A DNA stretch of 64,000 nucleotides from Nyssa sinensis (GCA_008638375.1 CM018047.1:55617727-55681726); one strand, 5' to 3'; counted from the first letter of the stretch, positions 1 to 12,420 are shown. A program made the numbers and translations. The notes: a model not told the origin generated them from the letters alone.

Positions 1-1016
1 TGAATTAATTTTACCACGTGACTGAAACAAATAGTGAGATTTGCAATCGTTCAAGAGTAAAATTTTCAAGGACTATTTAATACATTTATTTGAGATTTAA
101 AATATTATAAAATGATGCTTAAATATATCCCACTGTGAATAAAAATTAAATCAAATAATATCAACTATATCCCAACATTTTTATTCACTTTCTAGCATTT
201 TAATCAAATAATAAGATATTTAGAGTGCACTTTTGCGCACTCATCAGGGACGTAGAACCCCTTGGTCGAAATCATCTGATCTTGAGCGTCTACTATCTCT
301 TTTACACTCTAAGGGGCCCTAGGCAGGATCTGTTGTGCAGTCGGTACTCGTTGTTGGTCTTGTCCCGTGCTTCTATGTCTTGGATTTATAGGGGAAATTT
401 GTCTAGCGGTAGTAGAAGGATATTGCTCTCCCTGGATTGGTAGACCTGGGACTTCGGAAGGCTAAAATCCTTGGTGCGCTAGATTGGTTCCAGAGACCGT
501 TAGATTTGGTATTCTGGTCTTGTTTAAGTAATGGATATTAGGATGGAACGACGGTATTCCTTTTCCAATAGTTGTTGACGATTGGGGATCAGTCCCCATA
601 TGGATGATACCATAGGGATGCACCAATTGCGTGATGGACAGCTCCTCATTATGAGATCTTTCACCCATGATGGTGGTAGGAGGCTAAGGTCCTCTATGAG
701 CAACATTAGTAGGAGGAAGATTGTTTCGTTAGTTCTAAGTCAGTGAAGCTAGAGCCTGTGACATGGCTGTGAGGTATTATTGCATTTGATCATACTGCCT
801 GTGACATGGCTGTGAGCCAGTGAATCCGATCAAGCTGTTGTTGTAGACGAACGGGCATTTGTCATCTTCCTCTTCCAGTAAGAGGTTGGTTTTGAGGATT
901 CTGAGAATTCTTTCTAGGACAAAAGTTTGGGGCCATTAGTTCTTTTAAGAAAAAAAAATTAGGTTTTTGATGAAAAATAATGAGAATAATCGTCGTTCCC
1001 ATAGACAGCGTCAAAC
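1..1016 (-). pseudogene. Degenerate gag and leader of a Tat-type Ty3/gypsy relic
   Basis: Read on the minus strand, roughly 460-706 and then down to about 225 give broken gag-like coding (proline/serine-rich text, then a stretch SVKEIVDAQDQMI). That stretch resembles the EEIVESMDRTIA segment at the end of the N-terminal gag region in the complete Tat element at 28969-40893. To its right lies an LTR (1017-1476) in the same orientation as in the complete element, so this is the leader and gag start of a minus-strand copy. Frames are broken by stops throughout. Assignment rests on position and short similarity, so it is tentative. The first 220 bases are AT-rich with no recognisable coding. Confidence 0.5.
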
Positions 1017-1476
1017 TGATGTTGCACTTTTTTGGTCTGAAAGCTTCTCCTCCTGAACTACCTATTAAGAACTTAAGATTAAAGGGTCACTGGGAAGGCT
1101 TCGGTGGTAGCCGTTCCGATGATAAAGTTAGTAAAGAAATAAAGACAGTAATTTAAGAAAAGAATTCAACATGAATTGAAAGCTTTCGTTATGACCTTTT
1201 TTATAGGTTGTAAATCTTCTAAGTTGAGCAGGATTAGGAGTCATAGAAGTAAGGATTTGAAGATATCTGTAGATAGTAATTTTCATGTATAATTCTATTT
1301 CCTTATTCTGAGGTCGGTAGTCTATGAAAGGCGGTGATGAGTTCAAAATTCCTTACCTATGAACCCTTTGCGTCCGGTCGATTAGATGAAATAACTCTTT
1401 TAAGATCTATACCCTGAAGAGCTCATTAGAAACACATGTCACGCTATGAATATGGTAGTCTAATTATGATATGTCA
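1017..1476 (-). repeat. LTR of the left Tat-type gypsy relic
   Basis: The block starts tgatgttgcacttt and ends atatgtca, matching the LTR ends of the complete Tat element (tgatgctgcactttt and gtggtatatca). The segment with 'ggcttcggtggtagccgttccgat' corresponds to the 'ctccggcggtagccgctccgat' part of that LTR. A putative primer-binding site lies immediately left (1000-1014, reading TTGACGCTGTCTATGG on the minus strand), which makes this the 5' LTR of a minus-strand element. It is about 460 bp against 730-749 bp in the complete element, so it is a diverged or shortened relative. Confidence 0.6.
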
Positions 1477-2864
1477 TTAATATTATTAAAAATACAAATC
1501 TATATTTACATATATATATATATATATATATCTATATTTACATATACATACATAATATATATGCACATATTTTACATATACACATATTGAGATTTATTTT
1601 GTGAGAGTATTTATTGAATTAAAAAAATACGAAAGATATTTATATAATTTAAATATATAATGAGATGGGGCAGGGTACCTTTCTCATTCTCGTTGCGAAC
1701 CCGTGATAGGTTTCGGTATCTTTCTCTATCATTACCTTATCCCGATTAATTTCTCTTCAAACTCTTCTCATTAGGGGTATATCAGAGCATATTGCTATTC
1801 TTAAATACAGTAATTAAGTATTGTCCTCATAGCAAATTAACAATAACAATAATAACAACAAAATTTTATATAGGTTTTCTTTTAGCATCTACTTGTCTCT
1901 TTTCAAACCTATTTTCTTACGATAGGTCCTTTTGATCAATTTTATAGAACACTGATAACTTGTTATTGCTTAGTATAACTGTAAAATACTCAGACGTTAT
2001 TAAAAAAATATCAAATATTAGTTTAGTCTCCGATTTTTTGCTTGTTCATATCTAAAAACTCTTTTTTAAAGCTATTATACCAATTTCTTGATATACATTA
2101 TTGACTCATTTTGTAATAACTTAAATTTAAAAAAAAATTATTATTTAATAAAAATTGTCAAAATTTTAAAATAGTTGTATTTTAATTTTTTATTAAAGAA
2201 TTTGAGTTTTTAAAATACAAAAAGCTAGTTAAGTAATTCCTAAACAAAGATAATTTCAAAAAAAAATTGAAAAACATTTTCTATTAGTGTTTTTGTTTTT
2301 TTTTATTTTTATTTTTGCTTTCAAGAACAAAAAACTAAATAAGAAAAGTGAAGTTTTTCATTTTAAAAAAAGTAATTATACTTAGAAGATTTTTTTGTTA
2401 ACAAATGTACTAAGAAGAACATATTCAAACAGAAAGGTCCATTCATTCCAGTTTCTCGTAATTGAAAATATAAAATGTATCCATGAAGCCTTCACATGGG
2501 ACCATGGCCATTGCGAAGACCACAATGTTTGGTTTAACTTTATAAACTGCAATTAATAATTTTTTTAGGTTTAAAACAGATTTTTATAATTTGTTAGGTA
2601 TTTGATTTGGCTTATTGGCTGTACTTAATGGTCCGCAGTTAACCCAAAACAATTTTTTTCAAAAAGTAGTCTTAATAGAACTTTTTCAAAAACAAACTTA
2701 GTGACACTTATTAATAATTGATTCAAATATTACAATATCATTTAAACACTTATGAAATACATTCATCCAATGATTAATTCAAACTACAACTTAATTCAAA
2801 CTAAATTTTTTCTCAACTCATCCAAACAAGCACATAGTTATATATGTTTGGGCAGATGAAATTA
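1477..2864. other. AT-rich stretch without a recognisable gene
   Basis: It contains TA-rich microsatellite sequence at about 1505-1560, poly-A/T runs and no reading frame with recognisable similarity. A short region at 1660-1800 is less AT-rich but not identified. Nothing else can be supported. Confidence 0.6.
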
Positions 2865-3262
2865 TGTTCAGAAAAATCATTATTCTTTAGAAATCACTTA
2901 TAGAAAAATAATGCACACCAATCAATATTACAAGTGCATACAAAGATTTACGTGGTTCGGCTTCAAGCCTATGTCCATGGGCGGAAAGGAAAAGAACTTC
3001 ATTATTGAAAAATAATACAAAAGGGGTTGATTACAAGACACTCCCAATAAACTGAATATTTCTTTCTCTCTCATTCTTGGTTCTATTTTTTCTTCTTCGC
3101 CGCTTGCATCAATTTATAGATGTCATACCTATACCTTTAAAAATGGGAGAGGTAAAGCATTAAGTCATTTGAAGGTTTTTTCTTCTTCTTTCTTCAATAC
3201 TTCATTCAGTGTAAAACTTCATTCAATGCATGAAGTAATCATTCATTAACTTATTCATAACA
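2865..3262 (-). repeat. 3' LTR of a Ty1/copia relic
   Basis: The right edge is clear: on the minus strand a polypurine tract (CCATTCAAGGGGGAGTG) is followed directly by TGTTATGAATAAG, the expected start of a 3' LTR. The left edge at about 2865 (tgttcag) is a guess, because the other LTR needed to define it is absent. The LTR faces the copia pol relic at 3263-4712 in the correct order. Confidence 0.6.
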
Positions 3263-4712
3263 CTCCCCCTTGAATGGTTACCACTCTTTTGTATCTTCTT
3301 AAAATCCGCTCTCCCTCATTATAGTATGAGTTTAACATAGAAGATCTTTGAGGTGACGCATTCCATATTTATGTATTAGTTTTTTGGAAGCTGTTATCGA
3401 CAAAACTTTTGTGAATAAATATATTAGATTGTCACTTGAGCATATTTGTTGAACATTAATATTACCACTCTTCTAAAGCTCATGAATATAAAAGAACATT
3501 GGTGAGATGTGCTTGGTTCTATCTCCTTTAATATAGTCACCTTTAATTTGTGCAATCCACGCTACATTATCTTCATGTATTGTTGTTGGGTTAGCTTGAA
3601 TTGAAGATAATCCATATGATTCCCAAATGTGCTGGACAACAGATCTTAACCATATGCATTCTCGGCTTGTCTCATAGAGTGCTAGGATTTTAGAATGATT
3701 TTAGGAAGTAGTTGTCATTGTTTGCTTTGAAGATCTCCATGATATAGCAGTGTCGCCATAGGTAAATACCTATCCTGTTTGTGATCTGGCTTGTGTGGAT
3801 AAGAAAGATACCCAGCATCTGCATACCCAACTAATGGTGATTTTGAGGTTCGTGAATAAAACAAACCTATATCAATTGTTCCGCAAAAATAGTAAAAAAT
3901 ATGTTTAACACCATTCCAATGCCTTCAAGTTGGAGTAGAACTATATCTTGCCAGTAAATTAACAACAAATGCATTGTCCGGGCATATACAATTGTTAAGA
4001 AACATGAGAGCACCAATTGCATTAAGATATGGTACTTCTAGACGAAGGATTTCTTCATCATCTTGTCAAGGGTGAAAAGGGTCTTTCTCCATATCAAGGG
4101 ATCGAACAACCATAATATATTTTAATGGATGAGCTTTATCCATATAAAATCACTTTAGAACTTTCTCCGTATACGCAGATTGATGTAAGAGGATTCCTTT
4201 TGGGAAGTGCTTGATCTGCAGGCCGAGGTAAAATTTTGTTTTTTCCATATCTTTCATTTTAAACTCTTGCTTTAAATAAGCAGCAATTTTTGTAAGCTCT
4301 TCTGGCGTCCTCACAAGGTTCAAACCATCAACATATACTGCTATTATGGTAAATCCACTATCTGACTACTTTATGAAAATACGTGGACAAATTGGCTTAT
4401 TCACATATTCTTATTAAAATAAATATTCACTGAGACGATTATACCACATGGGCTCTGACTACTTTAATCCATACAAAGATCGTTGGAGCTTGGTTGAATA
4501 CATACTTCGAGATTGTGCATTAACTACTTGAAGTGTTTTAAATCCTTCATGGTTTTTCATATATATGTCACTATCAAGTGATCCATATAAATATGTTGTG
4601 ACTATGTCCATTAGACGTATATCAAGCCCTTCTAAGACTACTAGACTGATCAAAAATTGAAACGTAATTGCATCCATCATAGGAGAGTATGTCTCTTTAT
4701 AATCAATAAAGT
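3263..4712 (-). pseudogene. Ty1/copia reverse transcriptase and RNase H relic
   Basis: Minus-strand translation gives copia reverse transcriptase from FIDYKETYSPMMDAITF near 4705, through TYLYGSLDSDIYMK and LQRSLYGLK (about 4490-4620), AVYVDGLN (the YVDD catalytic box region, here with G in place of the second D) and FYLGLQIKHFPKG. RNase H follows (LVGYADAGYLS near 3820-3840). Several stops and indels break the frame, including one just after SLYGLK and others in the RNase H part. Gag, protease and integrase are absent: the relic starts inside the reverse transcriptase at about 4710, where it abuts a plus-strand gypsy fragment. It is dead coding sequence of a transposon, not a host gene. Confidence 0.85.
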
Positions 4713-4715
4713 AAA

Positions 4716-4903
4716 TTGAACAGATTGTTGGGGAAATGATTGATTCTGGAATAGTTCATCCTAGTAACAGCCTTTATTTATCTCCTGTCTTATTGGTTAA
4801 AAAGAGTGATGACTCGTGGCATCTATGTGTAGATTATCGAGCCCTCTACAAACTCACTATCAAGGATAAGTTTTCAATATTGGTAATAGACGAGCTTGCC
4901 ACC
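4716..4903 (+). pseudogene. Chromovirus reverse transcriptase fragment (left part of a split element)
   Basis: Plus-strand translation EQIVGEMIDSGIVHPS, then SPVLLVKK, then CVDYRALYKLTIKDKF matches the N-terminal fingers of Ty3/gypsy chromovirus reverse transcriptase. Homology stops abruptly after VIDEL at about 4900, where minus-strand gypsy gag begins. The same type of element resumes in the same orientation at 20509 with RNase H. I infer one plus-strand chromovirus split by the minus-strand gypsy element (with part of the reverse transcriptase lost). It also abuts a copia relic on its left. Confidence 0.75.
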
Positions 4904-5280
4904 TTCTGTGTCTCAGTGCACGACAGGATACGAAAAATCCTGTTCATCTCTAAGAGCCACTCCTCTGCAGCTATGGCTCCCTAGGTACCGTCGAAGGATG
5001 GAGGTTTCATCTTCTAAAATTGCTCATATGGGAACGTCGAATCACACTCATTCCTCTCATGGCTTCTCACGTTGACAGGCTACTCCTATCGTACTCGCTG
5101 GCTAGTACCCTCGTCGACAGGCTGCTCCTGTCGTACTCGTTGGCTAGTACCCTCATCGAGAGGCTGTTCCTATTGGACCGACTATCTTTGGGGTAGAGCC
5201 TCAATAACCCTCTCCATCAGTTGCTCCAATCGCTCGATGCGGTCCATAGCGGTCATTGTAGTGCTTGTGTTATCCATCAT
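4904..5280 (-). pseudogene. Truncated Ty3/gypsy gag start
   Basis: Reading from an ATG at 5280 on the minus strand gives a gag-like N-terminus with IERLEQLMERVIEAL, then a 14-residue repeated motif built on EGTSQRVRQEQPVD, then KMKPPSFDGT and EEWLLEMNRIFRIL, a classic plant gypsy gag signature. Three or more stops interrupt it. The 14-residue repeat comes from a 42-bp tandem repeat at about 5075-5185. The reading frame ends at 4903 against the plus-strand reverse transcriptase fragment, so all of pol is missing. It lies downstream of a primer-binding site and LTR to its right, in the correct order for a minus-strand element. Confidence 0.75.
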
Positions 5281-5428
5281 TGTAAAAGATATTCAGTACA
5301 TTTACATAAGATTACAGTCAGTAGCCATATAAGGTCGAATATAAAGGTATCGGTCTTACTATCAATTCATTCCTAGACGTAATAGTTCTAGTGTTCTAAT
5401 CTTGTCTCCCATAACTCACTAGCACCTA

Positions 5429-5450
5429 AAACTCAGCTTTGATACCAAGT
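5429..5450 (-). other. Primer-binding site of the minus-strand gypsy element
   Basis: On the minus strand the LTR ends GTGACA and is followed by ACTTGGTATCAAAGCTGAG. TGGTATCAAAGC differs by one base from the usual initiator-Met tRNA site TGGTATCAGAGC. This fixes the orientation of the LTR to its right. Confidence 0.8.
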
Positions 5451-7169
5451 TGTCACGACCTGGAACCCACCCTATGCGGATCTCGTGTGGCGGGGCTGAC
5501 CCAATGGCCGTCCCTACTTTTTTTATTCCTTGTATCAATCATAACAATATATAATGTAAACTTAACAGTAAATTTATGGAATTCTTCATACAAAATATTG
5601 TTTAACAACTGAAAAATATAAACTAACATAAAACTTAAACATAATGCCACTCTTAGGTGGTGAGTACATGGGAGAAACTACATCATTCTATCATACTCCT
5701 CAATTGTCTCCCGATGCTCTTGAACTCCTACTGTGGTTCTGTAGCATTCTCACCTGAAAAAATAAGTAAGTGGAGTGAACTAACAAAACTCAGTAAGTAA
5801 AAGCCCATCTCCTATACAGGTTAGGATTAACATAGGAAAATATGAACTCATAGGGTGAACATGATAGCCAATAATGAAAAAAATTGCAGTTAACGGTAAA
5901 GTGCCACAATGGCCAATGAACAGTAAGTCACAATAAGCAAGCATGAGTAATGGTATAGCATGAACATGGGAAAGTTCAATAATAACAGTCAACATAAGAA
6001 TATTACCACAATAAACCGGTCACAATCAAGTCCAATAAATAAAGGAACTATCAACATAGAATTATTAATAGGGATGTGACAACATCCTATGAATCCAATA
6101 AACGTAAACATATCAGTCACTCATAAGTGATGCATTTAAATTGTTCAGGGTTTGGCAGACCCTCGGTCTTTTGGGGCCCGGTATACCCCCTTAACCTCAA
6201 TGCATATAAATGCCCTTATAACTCAATGCGTAAAAATGCCATCATTGCCATATGTCTGTTCATGGACACTTCCCGTAGGTCCTGTCAATTCAGATAGCAT
6301 CGGATGGATATTGTGACTGAGCACAATTCTAGCATTCATAATAAATCATGATTCTTTTGTAATTTCATAAGAAGTGCATAGAAAGGGAATATCATGCAAT
6401 GGATATATAACAATAGGCCTTTCAAGGCACAATACAACATAACAATCATGATGAAGCAGTCAATAAGCTTCCACAAGATAGGACAATATCAATTGTGGAA
6501 CAATAACAGTTGGTACGTATACGAGTACAAAATTTGGCAGTAATAGAAGGAATGTGGCTTGGAAGACCACATGTAAGAGATAGGGTTTACTTACTTTTAA
6601 TCTGTATGATCTACTTTAGTACTCCGTAATTTTCTCCTTTCCCTTTGACCTGCCTATACATCAATAAACATGTCTCAGTTCTAATGTCATTTATCAAATT
6701 ATATACCTCATCGGTCTAAGTATCTCTTTTACTAATTTAGACTCTACCATTGAGTCTGAAATGTTGAACAAAGTCAGTTTAGGCTTTCACGGTTTCTAAT
6801 TTGGACTTCTATACCAAAAGGGCAAAATGGTCATTTTACATGTCTTTATTTTTCGGGACCTATTTGAAATAATAAAGATTCACTATTTACTTAGTTTAAT
6901 CGAAGTCTGTTTGACTCGCATTTGACTCGGGGGCATTTTGGTCATTTTCCTTTCTACGGGTATTTTATTTTTTGGGACTCCGTCTCATGTAACGGACCTC
7001 GCCATTGGATTTAAAGGGTCCAAAATAGTAAATTTACACTAGTCACTTGTTTAATTTGAATACCGAAAATTAATTTAATAATTAACTTAATTTAATTAAT
7101 TAATTAAATTAATTAAGCATAATCATTATATATATATTATTTGGGTGAAGTAAGACCACATGCGCCTCA
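5451..7169 (-). repeat. Long gypsy LTR, first part (split by the CACTA element)
   Basis: It starts tgtcacgacctgg and continues to the left end of the CACTA insertion at 7170; the rest is at 19260-20508. Together the two parts make an LTR of about 2.97 kb. It is related to two other long LTRs in the window: the stretch at about 6930-7060 (a no-coding block with 'ggacctcgccattgg') recurs at 61740-61870 in the same orientation and at 45480-45640 in reverse. It is the 5' LTR of a minus-strand element whose leader and gag are at 4904-5450. Small reading frames inside it have no recognisable similarity. Confidence 0.8.
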
Positions 7170-7575
7170 CACTACAAAAAAAAAGCACTATTAGCGACGC
7201 CCATGAGCGTCGCTAATAGTAATAAAAAGTGTCGCTAAAGCTCTTTTGTGACACACATGCGCATTGCCCAATGCATCACTAAAAGACGTGTCGCAAATAC
7301 TATTAGCGACATCCACCCTGTATCATCCACCCTATATGCGTCGCTAAAAATACATATTAGCGATGCCCTTAAATTGTCGCTAATAATCATATCTGAGCAT
7401 CGCTAATATTAGCGATGGACGCAATTGGCGTCGCTAATGGGGCCCTTTAGCGATGCTTGTTGTGCGTCGCTAATAGTTTATTGGCCTGCTTTAGCGACGA
7501 ATGTGAAGCGTCGCTAAAAATGGTTGCTTTTCTTTTAGTGACGCCTTTGTATGCGTCGCTAAAAGTTATAAATTT
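7170..7575. repeat. Left terminal and subterminal repeats of the CACTA element
   Basis: About a dozen copies of TTAGCGACGC or its complement GCGTCGCTAA, with variants, lie within 400 bases of the end. Many are paired head to head, for example attagcgacgc at 7190 followed six bases later by gcgtcgctaat, so each pair can fold as a hairpin. In En/Spm such motifs are bound by the TNPA protein; here that role is inferred. Confidence 0.85.
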
Positions 7576-8009
7576 TTTTTTTTTTTGGGCCGTATTTTGA
7601 CCTGAATTGTTTGTTTCGTTTTTTGTTTTATTCTTGTTTAAACCTGTATCAATCATCCTAATATATATTCAAACCCAAACATTTTGAAATCAATATATTA
7701 AAAGAAAAATACGTTCATATATATATATATATATTATACTAATTACTTACATTTGTAAAAGTATAATTTAACAATAAATACAAAAATAAAAAATTATCTC
7801 AGAAAATGTAATTACATATGTCCATGAAAAGGAAAAAAAAAAAAAAAAAGTCCCGATGCAAAACAGAAAGACGGCGGCGCAATAATCCTGATCAATCTGA
7901 AATAAAGATCAAATGATATATATTAGAACACTTATTAAATATAGATGAAAGTGAATATATTGTTTTTTTCCATGCATAAATAGTAAGAACGACATAAAGT
8001 AGCATAAGT
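7576..8009. other. AT-rich spacer inside the CACTA element
   Basis: Non-coding sequence with an (AT)n run at about 7710-7735 and a poly-A run at about 7830-7850. It leads into the 161-bp tandem array. No gene is visible. Confidence 0.6.
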
Positions 8010-10810
8010 TACAAATCACTAATCCGAACTGATTGTTGTAAGTTTGTGGTAGTCTATTTTGTCATTTATGAGTTGTGTGATGGGGTTTCGAGATAGTTAG
8101 GCGGATATCCGGTATTTTGGTCCGTCAAAACCCCAAAACCCGCCTTTTTGGAGCAAAAACTTGCATAAGTTTCAAACCATTGATCCGAATTGAGTGTCGT
8201 AAGTTCATGCAAGTCTATTTTATCATTTGTGAAGTGTGTGATGGGGTTTCGAGGTAGCTAGGCCAATATCTAGTGTTTTGGTTCGTCAAAAGCTGAAATT
8301 TTGCCTTTTTGGAGTAGAAAGTTGCATAAGTTTCAAACCGGTGATCTGAACTGAGTGTCGTAAGTTCGTGTAAGTTTATTTTATCATTTATGAGGTGTGT
8401 GATGGAGTTTTGGGCTCGTTAGGTTGATATCCGGTGATTTGGCCTGTCAAAACCCCAAATAGGCCTTTTTAGAGCAGAAACTTGTAAAAGTTTCAAACTG
8501 GTGATCCGAACTGAGTGTCGTAAGTTTGTGAAAGTTTATTTAATCATTTATGAGGTGTGTGATGGGGTTTAGGGGTTGGTGGGCCAATATCTGGTATCTG
8601 GTATTTTGGTCTGTCAAAACACTAAAATCGAGCTTTTTGGAGCAGAAAGTTGCATAAGTTTGAAACGAGTGATCCGAACAGAGTGACGTAAGTTCGTGCA
8701 AGTCTATTTTATAATTTTAGAGGTGTGTGATGGGGTTTCGGGGTCGACAGGCCGATATCCGGCATTTTGGCCCTTCAAAACTCGAAAGTGGGCCTTTTGG
8801 AGCAAAAACTTGCATAAGTTTCAAACCGGTGATCTGAACAGAATGTCATAAGTTCGTGCAAATCTAGTTTATCATTTCTGAGGTGTGTGATGGAGTTTTG
8901 GGGTAATTAGGCCGATATCCGGTGTTTTGGTCTGTCAAAACCCCAAAATGGACCTTTGTGGAGTAGAAACTTGCAAAAGTTTTTGATTGGGCATCCAAAC
9001 CGAGTGCCGTAAGTTTGTGCAAGTCTATTTTATAATTTGGGAGGTGTGTGATGGGGTTTCGGGATCGGTAGGCTGATATCCGACATTTTGATTCGTCAAA
9101 ACTCGAAAATAGGCCTTTTTGAAGTAGAAACTTGCATAAGTTTCAAACCGGTGATCCGAACCGAGTGTCGTAAGTTCGTGCAAGTATTTTTTTCATTTCT
9201 AAGGTGTGTGTTGGGGTTTCGGGGTAGTTAGGCTGATATCCGGTGTTTTGGTCCGTCAAAACCCCAAAATGGGCCTTTGTGGAGAAAAAACTTACAAAAG
9301 TTTCTGACCGGGCATCTGAACTGAGTGCCGTAAGTTTCTGCAAGTCTATTTTATCATTTGGGAAGTGTGTGATGGGGTTTCAGGGTCGATAGGCAGATAT
9401 CTAACATTTTGGTCCGTCAAAACTCCAAAATGGGCTTTTTTTGAGTGGAAAGTTACATAAGTTTTTAACGGTGATTCGAACCGGGTGTCATAAGTTTTTG
9501 GAACTATATTTTATCATTTTTGTGGTGTGTGATGTGGTTTTGGGGTCGGTAGGCCGATATCTGGCATTTTGGTCCGTCAAAACTCAAAAATGGGCATTTT
9601 TAGAGTAGAAACTTGCATAAGTTTCAAATCGGTGATCCGAACCGAGTGTCATAATTTTATGCAAGTATATTTTATCATTTTTGAGGTGTGTCATGGGGTT
9701 TCAGGGTCGGTAGGCAGATATCTGGCATTTTGGTCCATCAAAACTCGAAAATGGGCCTTTTTGGAGCAAAAACTTGCATAAGTTTCAAACCGATGATCCG
9801 AACAGAGTGTCGTAAGTTTGTACAAGTCTATTTTATCATTTTTGAGGTGTGTGATGGGGTTTCGGGGTTAGTAGGCTGATATCTGGAATTTTGGTCCGTC
9901 AAAACTTGAAAATGGGTCTTTTTGGAGCAGAAACTTGCATAAGTTTCAAACTGGTGATCTGAACCGAGTGTTGTAAGTTCGTGTAAGTCTATATTATCAT
10001 TTCTAAGGTTTGTGATGGGGTTTTGGGGTAGTTAGGATGATATCCGGTATTTTGGTCCGTCAAAACCCCAAAAGGGGCCTCTATGGAGCAGAAACTTGCA
10101 TAAGTTTCAAACCGGTGATCTGAACCGAGTGTCGTAAGTTTGTGCAAGTCTATTTTATTATTTTTGAGGTGTGTGATGGAGCTTTGGGGTATTTAGGCTG
10201 ATATCCAATGTTTTGGTCCATCACAACCCCAAAATGGGCCTTTGTGGAGCAGAAACTTGTAACAGTTTTTGACCGGGCATCTGAACCAAGTGTTGTAAGT
10301 TTGTGTAAGCCTATTTTATCATTTTTGAGGTGTGTGATGGGGTTTTGGGATATTTAGGCCAATATTCAATGTTTTGGTTCACCAAAACCCCAAAATGGGT
10401 CTTTGTGGATAAAAAATTTACAAAAGTTTCTGACCGGGCATCTGGACCGAGTGCCGTAAGTTTGTGCAAGTCTATTTTATCATTTCTGAGGTGTGTGATT
10501 GGGTTTTAGGGTAGTTAGGCCGATATCCAGTGTTTTGGTCCATCAAAATCCTAAAATAGGCCTTTGTGGAGAAGAAACTTGGAAAAGTTTCTGACCAGGC
10601 ATTCGAACCGAGTGTCGTAAATTCGTGCAAGTCTATTTTATCATTTCTGAGGTCTGTGATGGGGTTTCGGGGTAGTTAGGCTGATATTCGATGTTTTGGT
10701 CCGTCAAAACCCCAAAATGGGCCTTTGTGGAGCAGAAACTTGCAAAAGTTTCTGACCGGGCATCCGAACCGATGAAATTAAATAAGTTGGTGCAAGTTTA
10801 TTTTCATATG
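8010..10810 (+). repeat. 161-bp tandem array inside the CACTA element
   Basis: About 17-18 imperfect head-to-tail copies. Each contains gtgtgatggggtttcgggg, then a gccgatatccgg-like segment, then ttttggtccgtcaaaac, then gggcctttttggagc, and a cttgcataagtttcaaacc-like start. The gtgtga mark falls at 8075, 8236 and 8397, a spacing of 161 bases, and continues to about 10655. Copies differ by scattered substitutions, mostly transitions, and fall into two subtypes (gggcctttttgg... and gggcctttgtgg...). Short reading frames within it simply follow the repeat and are not genes. Strand is nominal. Confidence 0.93.
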
Positions 10811-10918
10811 TGAAGTGTGTCATACAGTTTGTAGGCCGTTAGGCCGAAATCATTTTTTTTACGTAATATTTTCTATAAATAATAAATCCCCCAAAGTAAA
10901 TAATTTTAAAAACTTACC

Positions 10919-12420
10919 AAGGCTAAATAGAGCCACCCTGCTGGCTGAGGAGCTTTTGTATAAGAGCCTCTAGCTGGGTCTGGTGCTCCTAGAGCTCTGT
11001 CATCCTCTGCTTTAGTTTTGCATTACATCTCTCAGCTGCCTCAGCTCTTTGGGTGGCTACATGAAACCTAGCATCGCTCTCGACAGTAGAGGACGATGCC
11101 GTCGGCTCCATCCTACTACCTAAGCCACGCACATATCCGCGCCTCTTTCCCAGAACAGTCTCCCGTATCTGGTCATCGGTCAGCGGATGCTCACCCTCAG
11201 GGGTTGGCCGAGCGCACAACTGTACCATCTCCTCTTATAAAAACATAAATATATATATATATATATATTACTACTTTTATAATTTTAGATTAATATTAAA
11301 TTAGTAATACTGGTATATATAAAAAAATAACTTACATAAAGCCGCTGAGCTTCAGGCCCAGTCCAACCCTTATCGGGATTGTAGTGTGTCCTGTGCCACA
11401 ACTTAATTGGGCTGGGTGGTGCTCCAGTCTCCTGGTCTCGCTGCAGCAAATAAACAATAGCTTTAGAAGATTAATTTCATGAAAATATTATACATTAAAA
11501 ACTTAATACATGTATTAACTTACCATCTCATGTCTATACCTAATAAAAGATCGTGATCCACCACAGTGGGTCACCTTTTGCTTGCTTCTGCTCTCAATAT
11601 TTTTCTTGCTAAGTTCCTATACTTGGCCAAAACAAAGAACGTTAGTATAAATGAAAATGATTTATCATACAACAAAATTAATTTTGACAATTTTTACCTG
11701 GAATGCATCACTAGCGAACCGGTCACATATTAACATCCAATCGTCCACCGCCACCCCCCTATAGGGTCTGTCGCGAGGCTCTCTACTAGCTACCACCTTC
11801 GACTCGTAGTGTATGTAGAGCCTGTGTCGATAGTCCCTGAAACAGACTCTCAAGTAACGGTCCACTGCCTTTACGACATGAGGCAGGTGAAGATCGATGT
11901 CAAACTTCTCCTGTAAAGCATGTCATTGTCAAAACATTATGGCATTAGATATATTAAAATTTAGTTGAACAAAATAATAAAAGACATACCAAGATATGCA
12001 CATGAATATCCCGTCTCTCCGAGTCAGTGACCCGACTCCAGTCACTAATATGGAGTGGGGCGCGTAACCGGCAAATGATGCCAACCTCAGTGGTGAACTA
12101 CTGTGCCCACCCACCAACGGGCTTCAGCAAGCCCGGAGGTATCTTAATCCGAAGGCGCGCGCCCCCTGTTGTCTCCATCTGAACTTGTAAACTACGATTC
12201 TTCGACCTATCGTGCCCTTGTCTAGGGGCGGTGGCTAAAGGTTTAGAGGAAATAAAATAGAAACAATTAGTACCATATTTATATAATCATTAATAAAAAT
12301 AGAAACTATGCATACCATCGACGGTAGGATCGGTCGACCCTGTAGATGAAGGGGAAGGAGTCGATGGGTCTGTCATAATTGTGCATCTGCGTGAACCCGG
12401 TCCAACCATATCTACATAGA
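10919..12420 (-). pseudogene. CACTA second gene, Transposase_24-type protein
   Basis: Six exons can be followed on the minus strand with GT/AG borders: about 12420-12316 (start MVGPGSRRCTIMTDPSTP, Ser/Pro/Thr-rich), about 12232-11990, 11908-11700, about 11605-11524, about 11443-11342 and 11230-10919. Exon 3 encodes EKFDIDLHLPHVVKAVDRYL and VDDWMLICDRFASDAFQ, and exon 4 encodes QKVTHCGGSRSF, both characteristic of the Transposase_24 family (PF03004) that accompanies TNP2 in CACTA elements. The C-terminus is a coiled-coil-like Ala/Glu-rich segment. In-frame TAG codons occur after GGWAQ in exon 2 and after KQRMTEL in exon 6 (probably from CAG). It is likely the DNA-binding partner of the transposase, in the position of TNPA; that role is inferred. 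Confidence 0.8.

Noticed and set aside
8010..10810. Reading frames of 60-70 codons within the 161-bp array (e.g. 9569-9879)
   Set aside because: They follow the repeat period, are not conserved between copies and match no protein.
8010..10810. CRISPR array
   Set aside because: Repeats are directly adjacent, 161 bp long and diverged, with no unique spacers and no cas genes; the context is a plant transposon.
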